A stretch of 56,775 bases of DNA, from contig NZ_PDZL01000029.1 of assembly GCF_002735705.1 (NCBI RefSeq), forward strand, positions 1 through 56,775, read 5' to 3'. This DNA is from Janthinobacterium sp. BJB426 (GTDB lineage: Bacteria; Pseudomonadota; Gammaproteobacteria; Burkholderiales; Burkholderiaceae_D). The notes under the pieces were generated by a model. The model did not search any database. It was not told the DNA's origin and saw nothing but the letters and a program-made list of their open reading frames with translations. Of this stretch, positions 34,114-42,937 are shown piece after piece (within the stretch, counting starts at the first letter, position 1; every line of letters begins with the position of its first letter). A program made the position numbers and the translations under genes.

Positions 34114-36159
34114 TCAGTGTCCGTGTCCGCCCATGTCGCCGCCACCCTTGCCATCCGGCAGTACCACCTTGACGTTCTGCATCATGCCCTGGTCTTCATG
34201 CTCGAGGATGTGGCAATGCAGCACGTATTCGCCGATGTAGCGCTGATAACGCGTGGCAATCTCGATCTTGTGGTCCTTTATCACCAGCAAGGTGTCTTTC
34301 CAGGTGCCGATCAAGTCCTGGTATTGCTGATCCACCTTGCCGCCGTCGGTCCGAACGACGCTGACGACCTGGAAGGGATTGACGTGGATATGGAAGGGAT
34401 GGTTGCCCTTCTTGGACGCCAGTTCCCACATCTGCTCGGTACCCAGCACCAGCGTGTGATCCACGCGGTGCGGATCATATACATACTTCAGATCAGGTGT
34501 CGGCGAGTCTTCCGGCTTGCCTTCCACCATGAAACGGAACTTGCCCCCCAGCTCGGCGATATTGAAGGTCGCATACTCCTTCTTCTTGCCGCGCATGGCC
34601 TCCTTTGCCGCCTCGCTGAAGCTGGCGTGCGGCACAAACTTGCCGAGCTTGAGGCCATTCTCCAGGTCGCTGAGAATGGTGCTCTTGACGCTGTCCGGCA
34701 ACCGGGCGCTGGGCAGGCGCTTGACGGCGTTGCGCAACTCGGCCAGCAAGAAATCGCGCGGCGACTCGCCCGCCTTCGCGCGGGCAGACGCCTTGGCGTT
34801 GGTCTTGGCGGCGATCACGCTGATCAGGCGCGTGTTGTTGACGTCATGCATCGTCGTCAGGTTATTGACGTTGGTTTCCGCATATACGCAATACGCGCCG
34901 GCTTTCGGCAGCGAAAACAGGATGTCGCTGCGGTAGCCCGGCTGCAGGTAGTTGAGGGTCTTGGCAATGATCTTGTCGTGCGTCAAGCCGTCGCCGGCCA
35001 CCTCGAATTGCGTGACATCCTCGCCATCGCACAACGCCATCACGTCCTTGTCCTGGTTCGCCACGCCGAGCGCCTGGAACAGCTTTTGTGGATCGTTCGC
35101 GCGCCGGATGCGCAACACGACGGACGCCTGGAAGCCCGTATCGATCATGCGCCAGCGGTACAGGCGCTGCGTGGCCATGTTCAGCACCGGCTGCACCTTG
35201 CCGTTGACGGAGGTGTAGCGGCCCGACATCAGCCAGGCATCCGGATCCTTGACCTGATTGAAATCCTCGAGCACGCCCACGGCATCCTTTTCGCACGGTA
35301 TCGTCGGCACCAGGCTGTTGCTGGGGCAGTCATACGGAATTTGCTGCAACAGCATCACTTCGCCGGCGCTGCCGCTGCCATCGTCGGGCTGGAATTGTTT
35401 CAGCATCACATCGAGGTCGCCCTGCGCGGTGGCGGTCGGATAACGGTCGCCTTCCACCACCAGCGCGCCGGCCATGCCGCTGGCCACCTGCATCGCCGTC
35501 GCGCCATGCTGGTGCGGGTGATACCAGAACGTGCCGGCCGGGTGGTCGATGGGAATATTGTATTCATACTCGAAATCCACCTCTGGCTTGATCGAGATCA
35601 GCACGTTGTCGCTATTGCCCGAAGGCGAGACCCACAAGCCATGCGAATGCAGATTGGTGTCGTTGAAGCAGCCGCGCGGACGCGGCGCATTCGTATCGCT
35701 CGTCGCGCACTGCTCGGCCGACAGCCGCGGCAACTGGTTATGCAGCTTGAAGCGCACGGTTTGCCCCGGCGCCATCACCACCGTGGGCGCCATGAAGGTG
35801 GCCGCATTCTCGTCACGGCCATCGAACGCCAGGTTGCTCGTCTGCTGGTAGGAACGCAGGCGCACCTTGTCATGCTTGGCCGTGGTCGGGTTATAGATGC
35901 TGCCGTTGGCATAGCGGATGTACAGGTCGTACGACTTTTCATACTCGTCGCGCTTGCTTGCCGCGCGGTTGGCGGGCCTGGCGCGGGCCTTCAGCTTCGG
36001 CGGCTCCTGCAGCAGGCGCAGCTCGAGTTTGGGCACGGACTTCAGGTTCAGGTCGAGATTCAGATTGACCGTGGTTTCCGCGGCGAAGACGGCGCCGCAG
36101 GCGAACGGCATGGCGGCCAGGCACAGCGACACGTAGCTGCGGGGAAGGCGATTGGACAT
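34114..36159 (-). CDS. Exported multicopper oxidase (laccase-like)
   Basis: The precursor has 681 residues and a Sec signal peptide (cleavage near residue 27). Copper ligand motifs are complete: HSHG (171-174), WYHPHQHG (His214, 216, 218), HPFHIH (587-592) and HCHILEHEDQGMM (648-660) with the type 1 copper Cys649. Such enzymes oxidise phenols, metals or polymers with reduction of O2 to water. A segment of about 90 residues (about 460-550; SARAKAGESPRDFLLAELRN) looks like an inserted helical domain and is not typical. The C-terminus is His/Gly rich (GGGDMGGHGH). The ATG at 36159 has AAGGAG upstream. It is the first gene of the tyrosinase-LodAB operon. Confidence 0.92.
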   Translation of the reverse strand: MSNRLPRSYVSLCLAAMPFACGAVFAAETTVNLNLDLNLKSVPKLELRLLQEPPKLKARARPANRAASKRDEYEKSYDLYIRYANGSIYNPTTAKHDKVRLRSYQQTSNLAFDGRDENAATFMAPTVVMAPGQTVRFKLHNQLPRLSAEQCATSDTNAPRPRGCFNDTNLHSHGLWVSPSGNSDNVLISIKPEVDFEYEYNIPIDHPAGTFWYHPHQHGATAMQVASGMAGALVVEGDRYPTATAQGDLDVMLKQFQPDDGSGSAGEVMLLQQIPYDCPSNSLVPTIPCEKDAVGVLEDFNQVKDPDAWLMSGRYTSVNGKVQPVLNMATQRLYRWRMIDTGFQASVVLRIRRANDPQKLFQALGVANQDKDVMALCDGEDVTQFEVAGDGLTHDKIIAKTLNYLQPGYRSDILFSLPKAGAYCVYAETNVNNLTTMHDVNNTRLISVIAAKTNAKASARAKAGESPRDFLLAELRNAVKRLPSARLPDSVKSTILSDLENGLKLGKFVPHASFSEAAKEAMRGKKKEYATFNIAELGGKFRFMVEGKPEDSPTPDLKYVYDPHRVDHTLVLGTEQMWELASKKGNHPFHIHVNPFQVVSVVRTDGGKVDQQYQDLIGTWKDTLLVIKDHKIEIATRYQRYIGEYVLHCHILEHEDQGMMQNVKVVLPDGKGGGDMGGHGH

Positions 36160-36360
36160 GACAACTCCTTGATTGGACTCGGCAATGGAAGCATGGCTGG
36201 GCATGCGTAGTTTTTATTAGTAACATTGCTATTATCCATAATGACAAAGAGTTAATACTCACACTAAGTCACTTGTTGTTTTTATTGCTGAGGGGGATTG
36301 CGGTCAGGGGCCGGCGGGGAAGCTGGCAGTTAGTGCCTGATTGGGCGATTCGAAGCGCCT

Positions 36361-36434
36361 CGCGCCTGCAGGCGCGAAGCTTCAAATCCCACACGCAAAG
36401 CGCGCAGGCGCTTTGCTCGTCTCCGCAAGGCGGA
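36361..36434. repeat. Cluster of three inverted repeats
   Basis: A perfect 16-base palindrome lies at 36361-36376 (CGCGCCTGCAGGCGCG). A perfect 9-base stem with a 4-base loop lies at 36395-36416 (arms GCAAAGCGC and GCGCTTTGC). A smaller stem (TCCGC/GCGGA) lies at 36422-36434. They sit just downstream of the tRNA-Ser terminator. They may be extra termination or processing signals, or a small repeated element, and the function is not known. Confidence 0.6.
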
Positions 36435-36438
36435 AATG

Positions 36439-36465
36439 AAAAAACCCGCCGAAGCGGGTTTTTAA
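36439..36465 (-). terminator. Rho-independent terminator after tRNA-Ser
   Basis: A stem of AACCCGC/GCGGGTT with a CGAA loop (36443-36460) is followed on the minus strand by a run of T. It lies 7-33 bases downstream of the tRNA 3' end, so it ends that transcript. The symmetric A and T flanks would let it act on the plus strand as well. Confidence 0.85.
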
Positions 36466-36471
36466 AAATAC

Positions 36472-36564
36472 TGGCGGAGACGGTGGGATTCGAACCCACG
36501 ATACAGGTATAAGCCGTATGCATCCTTAGCAGGGATGTGCCTTCGGCCACTCGGCCACGTCTCC
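36472..36564 (-). tRNA. tRNA-Ser (anticodon GCU)
   Basis: The minus strand from 36564 reads GGAGACGTGGCCGAGTGG, with an anticodon loop CTGCTAA (anticodon GCT, reading AGC/AGU), the long variable arm of class II serine tRNAs, GGTTCGAATCC as the T arm, and an encoded CCA at the 3' end (93 bases). The acceptor stem GGAGACG pairs with CGTCTCC. A terminator follows. tRNA-Ser genes often serve as integration sites, and accessory genes lie on its 3' side here. Confidence 0.97.
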
Positions 36565-36674
36565 TAGCTGATTACTCAACTATGTCTCTGTAGCTAACTG
36601 CGCTGCAGCGACGAACGTCATAATATCGATTGCCCCCCCTTTGGTCAAGGGCGTGGGGCAATATTTTTGGATAT

Positions 36675-37922
36675 TTAAGCTTTTTCCAGCTCGAACGCTT
36701 TATGCAGCGCGCGCACGGCCAGTTCCATGTACTTTTCATCGATCAGCACGGAGATCTTGATCTCGGAAGTGGAGATCATCATGATGTTGATGCCCTCTTC
36801 CGACAGGGTGCGGAACATTTGCGAGGCGACGCCCACGTGGCTGCGCATGCCCACGCCGACGACGGACAGTTTCGACACTTTCGCGTCGCCCGTGATGCTG
36901 GCCGCGCCCAGCGATTCGCGGTTCGCTTCCAGCACGGCCAGCGCGCGCGTATATTCGCCGCGCGAGACGGTGAAGGTGAAGTCCGTTTTACCGTCGACCG
37001 ACTGATTCTGTATGATCATGTCGACCTCGATGTTCGCGTCCGCCACCGGTCCCAGGATGTGGTACGCCACGCCTGGGCGGTCGGGCACGCCGAGCACGGT
37101 GATTTTGGCTTCATCGCGGTTGAAGGCGATGCCGGAGATGACTGCTTGTTCCATGTTTGTATCTTCCTCAAACGAAATCAGGGTGCCTGAATTGGCTTCT
37201 ATTTCCAGCGGCAACATCGGGTCGGTCAGCGACGACAGCACGCGCGTGGGCACGCGGTAGTTGCCGGCAAATTCCACCGAACGCGTTTGCAGCACTTTGG
37301 AACCCAGCGAAGCCAGTTCCAGCATTTCTTCAAAGGTGATGGTCTTCAGGCGGCGCGCCTCGGAGACCACGCGCGGGTCGGTCGTGTAGACACCGTCGAC
37401 GTCCGTGAAGATCAGGCATTCGGCCGCCTTCATGGCGGCGGCGATCGCCACGGCCGAGGTGTCGGAGCCGCCGCGGCCCAGGGTCGCGATGTTGTCGTGT
37501 TCGTCAACGCCCTGGAAACCGGTAATGATGACAATTTTGCCCGCATCGAGGTCGCGTTTGACTTTTTCGTCATCGATCGACTGGATGCGTGCCTTGGTAA
37601 AGGCGGAATCGGTCTTGATCGCGACTTGCCAGCCAGCATAGGATACGGCTTGTTTGCCGATCGCCAGCAGTGCCATCGACAATAGGCCGACGGACACTTG
37701 TTCGCCTGTCGAGGCGATCATGTCAAGTTCACGGGGATCGGGTTGATCCATGATTTCCTTGGCCAGTCCAATCAGGCGGTTGGTTTCGCCCGACATGGCG
37801 GATGGCACCACCACGATTTGATGCCCAGCGTCGTGCCACTTGGCAACGCGCTTGGCGACATTCTTGATACGGTCAGTCGAGCCCATCGACGTACCGCCAT
37901 ATTTGTGGACGATTAAAGCCAT
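36675..37922 (-). CDS. lysC: Aspartate kinase
   Basis: This 415-residue enzyme phosphorylates aspartate, the first step to lysine, threonine, methionine and diaminopimelate. The kinase signature VHKYGGTSMGS is at the N-terminus, then TGFQGVDEHDNIATLGRGGS. Two C-terminal ACT domains (from about 265) give feedback control by amino acids. The ATG at 37922 is chosen over an upstream TTG because the family starts MALIVHKYGG. An internal start for a short regulatory subunit is possible but not shown. It is followed by tRNA-Ser in the same direction. Confidence 0.97.
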   Translation of the reverse strand: MALIVHKYGGTSMGSTDRIKNVAKRVAKWHDAGHQIVVVPSAMSGETNRLIGLAKEIMDQPDPRELDMIASTGEQVSVGLLSMALLAIGKQAVSYAGWQVAIKTDSAFTKARIQSIDDEKVKRDLDAGKIVIITGFQGVDEHDNIATLGRGGSDTSAVAIAAAMKAAECLIFTDVDGVYTTDPRVVSEARRLKTITFEEMLELASLGSKVLQTRSVEFAGNYRVPTRVLSSLTDPMLPLEIEANSGTLISFEEDTNMEQAVISGIAFNRDEAKITVLGVPDRPGVAYHILGPVADANIEVDMIIQNQSVDGKTDFTFTVSRGEYTRALAVLEANRESLGAASITGDAKVSKLSVVGVGMRSHVGVASQMFRTLSEEGINIMMISTSEIKISVLIDEKYMELAVRALHKAFELEKA

Positions 37923-38118
37923 AAGAGTGAAGTTTCCGCTCAAGAAGAATAAAAAAGGAGGGCTTTACTCTACATGCCGCAATGCAAAATAACAAGCTAA
38001 AAAGCGCATTAGCTCATACCGATTGCGCATATGGAAATAACCAATCCATGCAGTCCAGCTGGCTTGAGCAGGCACTTGGCGGCCACCCCCAGAGTGGCCG
38101 TGGCTGCCGCCCCTGCGC

Positions 38119-39537
38119 TCAGCAGGAGACCCAGCGCAAGGCGACGCGGGGACGATCCAGCAGACTCAGGCAATGGCAATCGAGGCCAATACCAGCCGCG
38201 AACAGCAATTGTTGCGCCGCACAGACAAGGGGCAGGCGTTCGCGCTCCCAGGCGGGTACGTCAAACGCCTGGTAGTGGTATTTCAAGCTCTTGGTGGGAC
38301 GGTTCAAGGCCAGCTTCAGGCGCTCGCCGCCCTGACGGAAGTCGATCGTCAAGGTTTGAGATTGCAACCAGGCAATATCGATACCCTGGCCGCCCTCTTC
38401 CACCGCATCGAAATGCAGCACGCCGCCATACGCGGGAAAGGCCAGGCTCGCCTCGCCCTGCCATTTGAACTCCTGGCTGGCCTTTTCCAGGCCGGGAATG
38501 CCCGCGTCGCTCTTGTCGCGCATGCCGGCCAGATCATCGAGCTTCGGCGTCAGATATAAACGGTCGCGATGGCGCCGCACATGGCATTCGGGGTGCGTCA
38601 CCAGCAATTGCGCATCGGGCCGCGCCTCCAGCAGTTGCGCCAGCATTTCCGCCAGCCACGCCGTCGACGGCATGCGCAAGCCGCGCGTGCCAAACCAGTG
38701 GCGCAGCAGGTTGTAGCAGCGGTCCGCGCTCAGCTCGCGCAATTTCGCCAGCTCGATGCAATCGCCATCGAGGCAGGCCGCCAGATCCTGCGTCGCCAGT
38801 TCCGTCAGCAGGCGCTGCGCCGATTGCGCATGCTGGGCGCTGCGGGCAAAACGCTCCTGGAAACCGGGAAAGGCCTGCGCCAGCACAGGCATCACCTGGT
38901 GCCGCAAGGCATTGCGGGCAAAGCGGGGATCGTCGTTCGATTCGTCGTGAATGTGCGCGATCGCATGTTTCGCCACATACGCTTCGAGCTGTTTGCGCGA
39001 TACGGGCAGCAAGGGGCGCGCCATCACCAGGTCCGGATTGCCCAGCAGCTCGGGCGCGCTGTTGGCGCCATCCATGCCGGACAAGCCCGCCGTGCCCGAG
39101 CCGCGCAATAATTGCAGCAGCACCGTCTCGGCCTGGTCATCCTGGTGGTGGGCCGTGAGCAGCAGGCGCACGCCGTGCGCGGCGCACAGCTCGCCCAGGG
39201 CCGCATAACGGCGCTTGCGGGCCGCCTCTTCCGTGCCCGTCTTCGCATTCTTTTCCAAGGTGACCTTGCGCGCCTCGAAAGCGATGCCCATGCCGGCGCA
39301 CAACTGTTTGCAGTGGGCCAGCCAGGCATCCGCATTCGGGCTCAGGCCGTGATGCACGTGGAAGGCGTGCATGGCCACGCCATGCTCTTGCGCCCAGGCA
39401 TGCGCCAGGTGCAGCAGGGCCGAGGAATCGAGGCCGCCGCTGAGGGCGATGCCGACCGCCTCACCGGCTTGTGGTCCGCAGGTTTCCAGCGCGCTGGCGA
39501 AGATATCGGCGACGGTGGCGGTTTGTTGCTTTTTCAT
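38119..39537 (-). CDS. tilS: tRNA(Ile)-lysidine synthase
   Basis: This 472-residue enzyme uses ATP and lysine to modify C34 of tRNA-Ile(CAU), which is essential for reading AUA. The PP-loop SGGLDSSALLHLAHA lies near residue 33, and the TilS catalytic region HHQDDQAETVLLQLLRGSG is clear. The C-terminal domain ends with CHCLSLLDRPRVALRW. The ATG at 39537 has AGGAG upstream. Between its stop and lysC a 7-base stem lies at 38080-38100 without a T run, so a true terminator is not evident. Confidence 0.96.
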   Translation of the reverse strand: MKKQQTATVADIFASALETCGPQAGEAVGIALSGGLDSSALLHLAHAWAQEHGVAMHAFHVHHGLSPNADAWLAHCKQLCAGMGIAFEARKVTLEKNAKTGTEEAARKRRYAALGELCAAHGVRLLLTAHHQDDQAETVLLQLLRGSGTAGLSGMDGANSAPELLGNPDLVMARPLLPVSRKQLEAYVAKHAIAHIHDESNDDPRFARNALRHQVMPVLAQAFPGFQERFARSAQHAQSAQRLLTELATQDLAACLDGDCIELAKLRELSADRCYNLLRHWFGTRGLRMPSTAWLAEMLAQLLEARPDAQLLVTHPECHVRRHRDRLYLTPKLDDLAGMRDKSDAGIPGLEKASQEFKWQGEASLAFPAYGGVLHFDAVEEGGQGIDIAWLQSQTLTIDFRQGGERLKLALNRPTKSLKYHYQAFDVPAWERERLPLVCAAQQLLFAAGIGLDCHCLSLLDRPRVALRWVSC

Positions 39538-39557
39538 AAGACTCCTGGAATGCAAAG

Positions 39558-39602
39558 AGGGACAGGTAGCCAAACGAGTGCGTCGCTTGGCTGCCTGTCC
39601 CT
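39558..39602. repeat. Long inverted repeat between accA and tilS
   Basis: Arms at 39558-39573 and 39587-39602 are complementary at 15 of 16 positions (AGGGACAGGTAGCCAA against TTGGCTGCCTGTCCCT), with a 13-base loop. It fills much of the 99-base gap between accA and tilS. A T run is absent, so it is more likely a processing or stabilising hairpin, or a small repeat element, than a terminator. Confidence 0.75.
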
Positions 39603-39636
39603 GGTGTTCTTGCTGCCGGCCTGCGTCGGCGCTGGC

Positions 39637-40611
39637 TTACTCGCTCGGCGTGGTTTCCTTGAACTTGCCGTAGCTCAGCAGTTTTTCATGGCGCGCGGCC
39701 AGCAAGTCCTTGGTTTTCATGCCGTGGAACTGGCGCAGGGTGTCGGCCAGGGCGCGTTTGAGCAAGGTCGCCATCTGTTTCGGATCGCGGTGGGCGCCGC
39801 CCAGCGGTTCGTTGATGATCTTGTCGATCAGGCCCATGGCTTTCAGGCGGTGGGCGGTGAGGCCCAGCGCTTCGGCCGCGTCGGAGGCGCGCTCGGCGCT
39901 CTTCCACAGGATCGACGCGCAGCCTTCCGGCGAAATCACGGCATAGGTCGAGTATTGCAGCATCAGCACGGCGTCACCCACGGCAATGGCCAGCGCGCCG
40001 CCGGAACCGCCTTCGCCGATGATGGTGGCGATCAGCGGTACTTTGAGTTCGGCCATCACGTACAGGTTGTGGCCGATGGCTTCCGACTGGCCGCGCTCTT
40101 CCGCGTCGATGCCGGGGAAGGCGCCTGGCGTGTCAACGAAGGTGAAGATGGGCAAGTTGAACTTTTCAGCCACTTTCATCAGGCGCATGGCCTTGCGGTA
40201 GCCTTCCGGCTTCGGCATGCCGAAATTGCGCATGGCGCGCTCTTTCGTGTCGCGGCCCTTCTGGTGGCCGATGACCATGCACGGCTGGCCATTGAAGCGG
40301 GCCAGGCCGCCCACGACGGACAGATCGTCTGCGTAGCTGCGGTCGCCATGCAATTCGTGGAAATCGGTAAAGATTTCATTCACGTAATCCATGGTGTACG
40401 GGCGCTGCGGATGGCGCGCGATCTGCGCCACTTGCCAAGGCGTCAGCTTGGCGTAGATATCTTTGGTCAGCTGCTGGCTCTTCTTGGCCAGGCGGTCGAT
40501 CTCTTCCGAGATGTCGACGGCCGAATCGTCTTGCACGAAGCGCAACTCTTCGATCTTGGAATCGAGTTCCGCGATCGGCTGTTCAAAATTGAGGAAAGTC
40601 GTTTTAGTCAT
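39637..40611 (-). CDS. accA: Acetyl-CoA carboxylase carboxyltransferase alpha subunit
   Basis: This 324-residue protein forms, with AccD, the carboxyltransferase making malonyl-CoA for fatty acid synthesis. Typical stretches are NFGMPKPEGYRKAMRLMKVA, FVDTPGAFPG and IGEGGSGGALA, the last forming an oxyanion hole. The start MTKTTFLNFEQPI at 40611 has GGAGG upstream, and the length is the usual one. It lies in a conserved cysS-glycosylase-accA-tilS order. Confidence 0.98.
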   Translation of the reverse strand: MTKTTFLNFEQPIAELDSKIEELRFVQDDSAVDISEEIDRLAKKSQQLTKDIYAKLTPWQVAQIARHPQRPYTMDYVNEIFTDFHELHGDRSYADDLSVVGGLARFNGQPCMVIGHQKGRDTKERAMRNFGMPKPEGYRKAMRLMKVAEKFNLPIFTFVDTPGAFPGIDAEERGQSEAIGHNLYVMAELKVPLIATIIGEGGSGGALAIAVGDAVLMLQYSTYAVISPEGCASILWKSAERASDAAEALGLTAHRLKAMGLIDKIINEPLGGAHRDPKQMATLLKRALADTLRQFHGMKTKDLLAARHEKLLSYGKFKETTPSE

Positions 40612-40665
40612 TGTACCTCCAGGTTTTACCGGCCACGGCGCCAGGGCGCGCGGCGTCATCTATGT

Positions 40666-41388
40666 TTATTTTACCGTACCGGCTGCTGCGCCGGGGGCTG
40701 CATCGGGTGCGGCAGGGACGGCTGCAGGGTCGAGACTGCGCCACAAATACCACGTCGCCACGGTGCGCCACGGTTCCCAATTGGCGGAAACCTCGCGCGC
40801 ATCGCTGCGGGAAACTGGTTCGCCGGAGAAGTAATTGACGCTGATGCCCTGGATCAAACCGGGGTCGTCGAGCGGCAAGACATTCGGCCGGAGCAGATTA
40901 AATATCAGAAACATCTCGGCTGTCCAGCGGCCGATGCCGCGGATCTGCACCAGTTCGGCGATGACAGCTTCGTCATCCATCTGGTCCCACTGGCTCGCGT
41001 GCACGCGCTTGGCCTTGAAATGGTCCGCCAGGTCGAGGATGTATTCGGTCTTGCGTTTGGACAAACCACAGGCGGACAGCTGCTCGGCGCCGGCCTTCAA
41101 GACTTGTGTAGGCGTGCATTTCGGGCAAGCCAGCAGCAGCTTTTTCCAGGCGGCATCCGCCGCCTTGGGCGTGATCTGCTGTCCCACCAGCGAACGGGCC
41201 AGGGTAGTAAACGGGTCGCTATGGCCGACCAGGTGCAGGTCGCCAAATTGCGGGATGAGCTTTTTCATGATGCGGTCGCGCTTCATCAGCTCGATCTTCG
41301 CCTCTTCCCAGTAATGCGGCACCTGGATCACTTGCGCCAAGTCCGTCACCTTGGGGGCTTCCCCGTTTTCCCTGGACGTAGGCATCAT
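40666..41388 (-). CDS. DNA-3-methyladenine glycosylase, AlkA-like
   Basis: This 240-residue HhH-GPD superfamily protein removes alkylated bases from DNA. The hairpin-helix-hairpin with the catalytic region reads IRGIGRWTAEMFLIF, then LPLDDPGL, where one of the aspartates is the catalytic residue. The first part (SLVGQQIT) is also conserved. The start overlaps the cysS stop (ATGA). It lacks the N-terminal domain of E. coli AlkA, as do many compact homologues. The C-terminal Ala/Pro tail is not conserved-looking. Confidence 0.88.
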   Translation of the reverse strand: MMPTSRENGEAPKVTDLAQVIQVPHYWEEAKIELMKRDRIMKKLIPQFGDLHLVGHSDPFTTLARSLVGQQITPKAADAAWKKLLLACPKCTPTQVLKAGAEQLSACGLSKRKTEYILDLADHFKAKRVHASQWDQMDDEAVIAELVQIRGIGRWTAEMFLIFNLLRPNVLPLDDPGLIQGISVNYFSGEPVSRSDAREVSANWEPWRTVATWYLWRSLDPAAVPAAPDAAPGAAAGTVK

Positions 41389-42782
41389 GCGCGGCGCCAG
41401 TTGGTCGAGCCGTCAGGCTTGTCTTCAAGAATGATGCCCGCCGCCAACAGTTCAGCGCGGATCTTGTCGGACTGCGCAAAGTCGCGCGCCTTCTTCGCCG
41501 CGCTGCGCGCCGCGATGGCCGCTTCGATGCCTGCAGCCTCGTCCTGGCCGCCGGCGGCAGCGCCCACGGTTGCTTGCAGGAATTGCTGCGGCGTGCGCTC
41601 CAGCAAGCCGAACACGCCCGCCAGGCCCTTCAATTGACGCGCCAGGGCTGGCGACTTGCTCTTGTTCACTTCCGTTGCCAGGTCGAACAGGGCAGCCACG
41701 GCCAGCGGCGTGTTGAAATCGTCGTCCATCGCTTCGCGCACGCGCACGGCATGCGCTTCGCTCCAGTCGATGGCGCCCTCTTCTACCGCCACGTCGGCCA
41801 GCGCCGTGTACAAGCGGGTCAGGGACAGACGCGCGTCATCGAGGTGCACGTCCGAGTAATTCAGGGGGCTGCGGTAATGCGCGCGCAGGATGAAGAAGCG
41901 GATCACTTCGGCATCGAACTTTTGCAGCACTTCGCGGATGGTGAAGAAATTGCCGAGCGACTTGGACATTTTTTCATTGTCCAGGCGCACGAAACCGTTA
42001 TGTATCCAGTAATTCACGCTGGTATGGCCGAACGCGCCTTCGGATTGGGCGATCTCGTTTTCGTGGTGCGGGAATTGCAAGTCCGCGCCGCCGCCATGGA
42101 TGTCGAACTGTTCACCGAGCAAGGCGCAGGACATGGCCGAGCACTCGATATGCCAGCCCGGGCGGCCCTTGCCCCATTTCGAATCCCATTTGACTTCTTC
42201 CGGTTCCGCATCCTTCGACGACTTCCACAGCACGAAGTCGAGCGGATCGCGCTTGCCCGTGTTCACGTCGACGCGCTCGCCCGCGCGCAGGTCGTCGAGC
42301 GATTTGCCCGACAGCTTGCCGTAGTGGGGGAAATTGCGCACGGCATAATTGACGTCGCCATCCGCCCCCTGGTAAGCCAGGTCCTTCGCTTCCAGCTGTT
42401 CGATCAGGCGCAGCATCTGCGGCACGTATTCGGTGGCGCGCGGCGTGTGGTCGGGCGTCAGGATGCCCAGCGCGGCCGTGTCTTCATCCATGTACTGGGT
42501 GAAACGCGTCGTCAGCTGGGAAATCGTCTCGCCGTTTTCCACGGCGCGGCGGATGATCTTGTCGTCGATGTCCGTAATGTTGCGCACATAGGTGACGTCG
42601 AAGCCGGACGCCTTCAGCCAGCGGTAGATGACATCGAACGCCATCATCATGCGAGCATGGCCGATATGGCAATAATCGTAGATGGTCATGCCGCACACGT
42701 ACATGCGTACCTTGCCCGCTTCCATCGGGACGAATACCTGCTTTTCGCGAGCCAGGGTGTTGTAAATCTTTAGATTGCTCAT
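41385..42782 (-). CDS. cysS: Cysteinyl-tRNA synthetase
   Basis: This 465-residue class I synthetase charges tRNA-Cys. The HIGH motif is YCHIGHARM, and the KMSKS motif is NEKMSKSLGNF. The zinc ligands appear as Cys in MYVCGMT, Cys in WHIECSAM and His/Glu in FPHHENE. The ATG at 42782 gives the family start MSNLKIYNTLAREK. A long upstream extension in the same frame is not used. It overlaps the glycosylase gene by 4 bases. Confidence 0.98.
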   Translation of the reverse strand: MSNLKIYNTLAREKQVFVPMEAGKVRMYVCGMTIYDYCHIGHARMMMAFDVIYRWLKASGFDVTYVRNITDIDDKIIRRAVENGETISQLTTRFTQYMDEDTAALGILTPDHTPRATEYVPQMLRLIEQLEAKDLAYQGADGDVNYAVRNFPHYGKLSGKSLDDLRAGERVDVNTGKRDPLDFVLWKSSKDAEPEEVKWDSKWGKGRPGWHIECSAMSCALLGEQFDIHGGGADLQFPHHENEIAQSEGAFGHTSVNYWIHNGFVRLDNEKMSKSLGNFFTIREVLQKFDAEVIRFFILRAHYRSPLNYSDVHLDDARLSLTRLYTALADVAVEEGAIDWSEAHAVRVREAMDDDFNTPLAVAALFDLATEVNKSKSPALARQLKGLAGVFGLLERTPQQFLQATVGAAAGGQDEAAGIEAAIAARSAAKKARDFAQSDKIRAELLAAGIILEDKPDGSTNWRRA

Positions 42783-42937
42783 CGTGCTTTGCAAGTGGAG
42801 CGGCCGCCAGCCTGGCAAAACGACAGACAGGCGCGGACACCGGGGGTGCCGCGCCACAGAACTGCCGTGTGCGCCGAAGACTGTACGACCCGCTATATTG
42901 TTGTTCTTGTTTGTTAGAATTAGGGCGTTAGCGGTCA

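Larger units (their letters stand above)
36160..36471. promoter_or_regulatory. Intergenic region upstream of the copper-oxidase operon
   Basis: The 312 bases separate the multicopper-oxidase operon from tRNA-Ser, which is transcribed in the same (minus) direction. The part next to the operon (36190-36290) is AT-rich and should carry the operon promoter; on the minus strand a GATAAT hexamer near 36233-36238 could be a -10 box without a good -35. The rest contains three hairpins and the tRNA terminator, described separately. No protein gene is supported here. Confidence 0.5.

Noticed and set aside
36269..36550. 93-codon minus-strand frame across tRNA-Ser
   Set aside because: It consists of translated tRNA, terminator and hairpin sequence.
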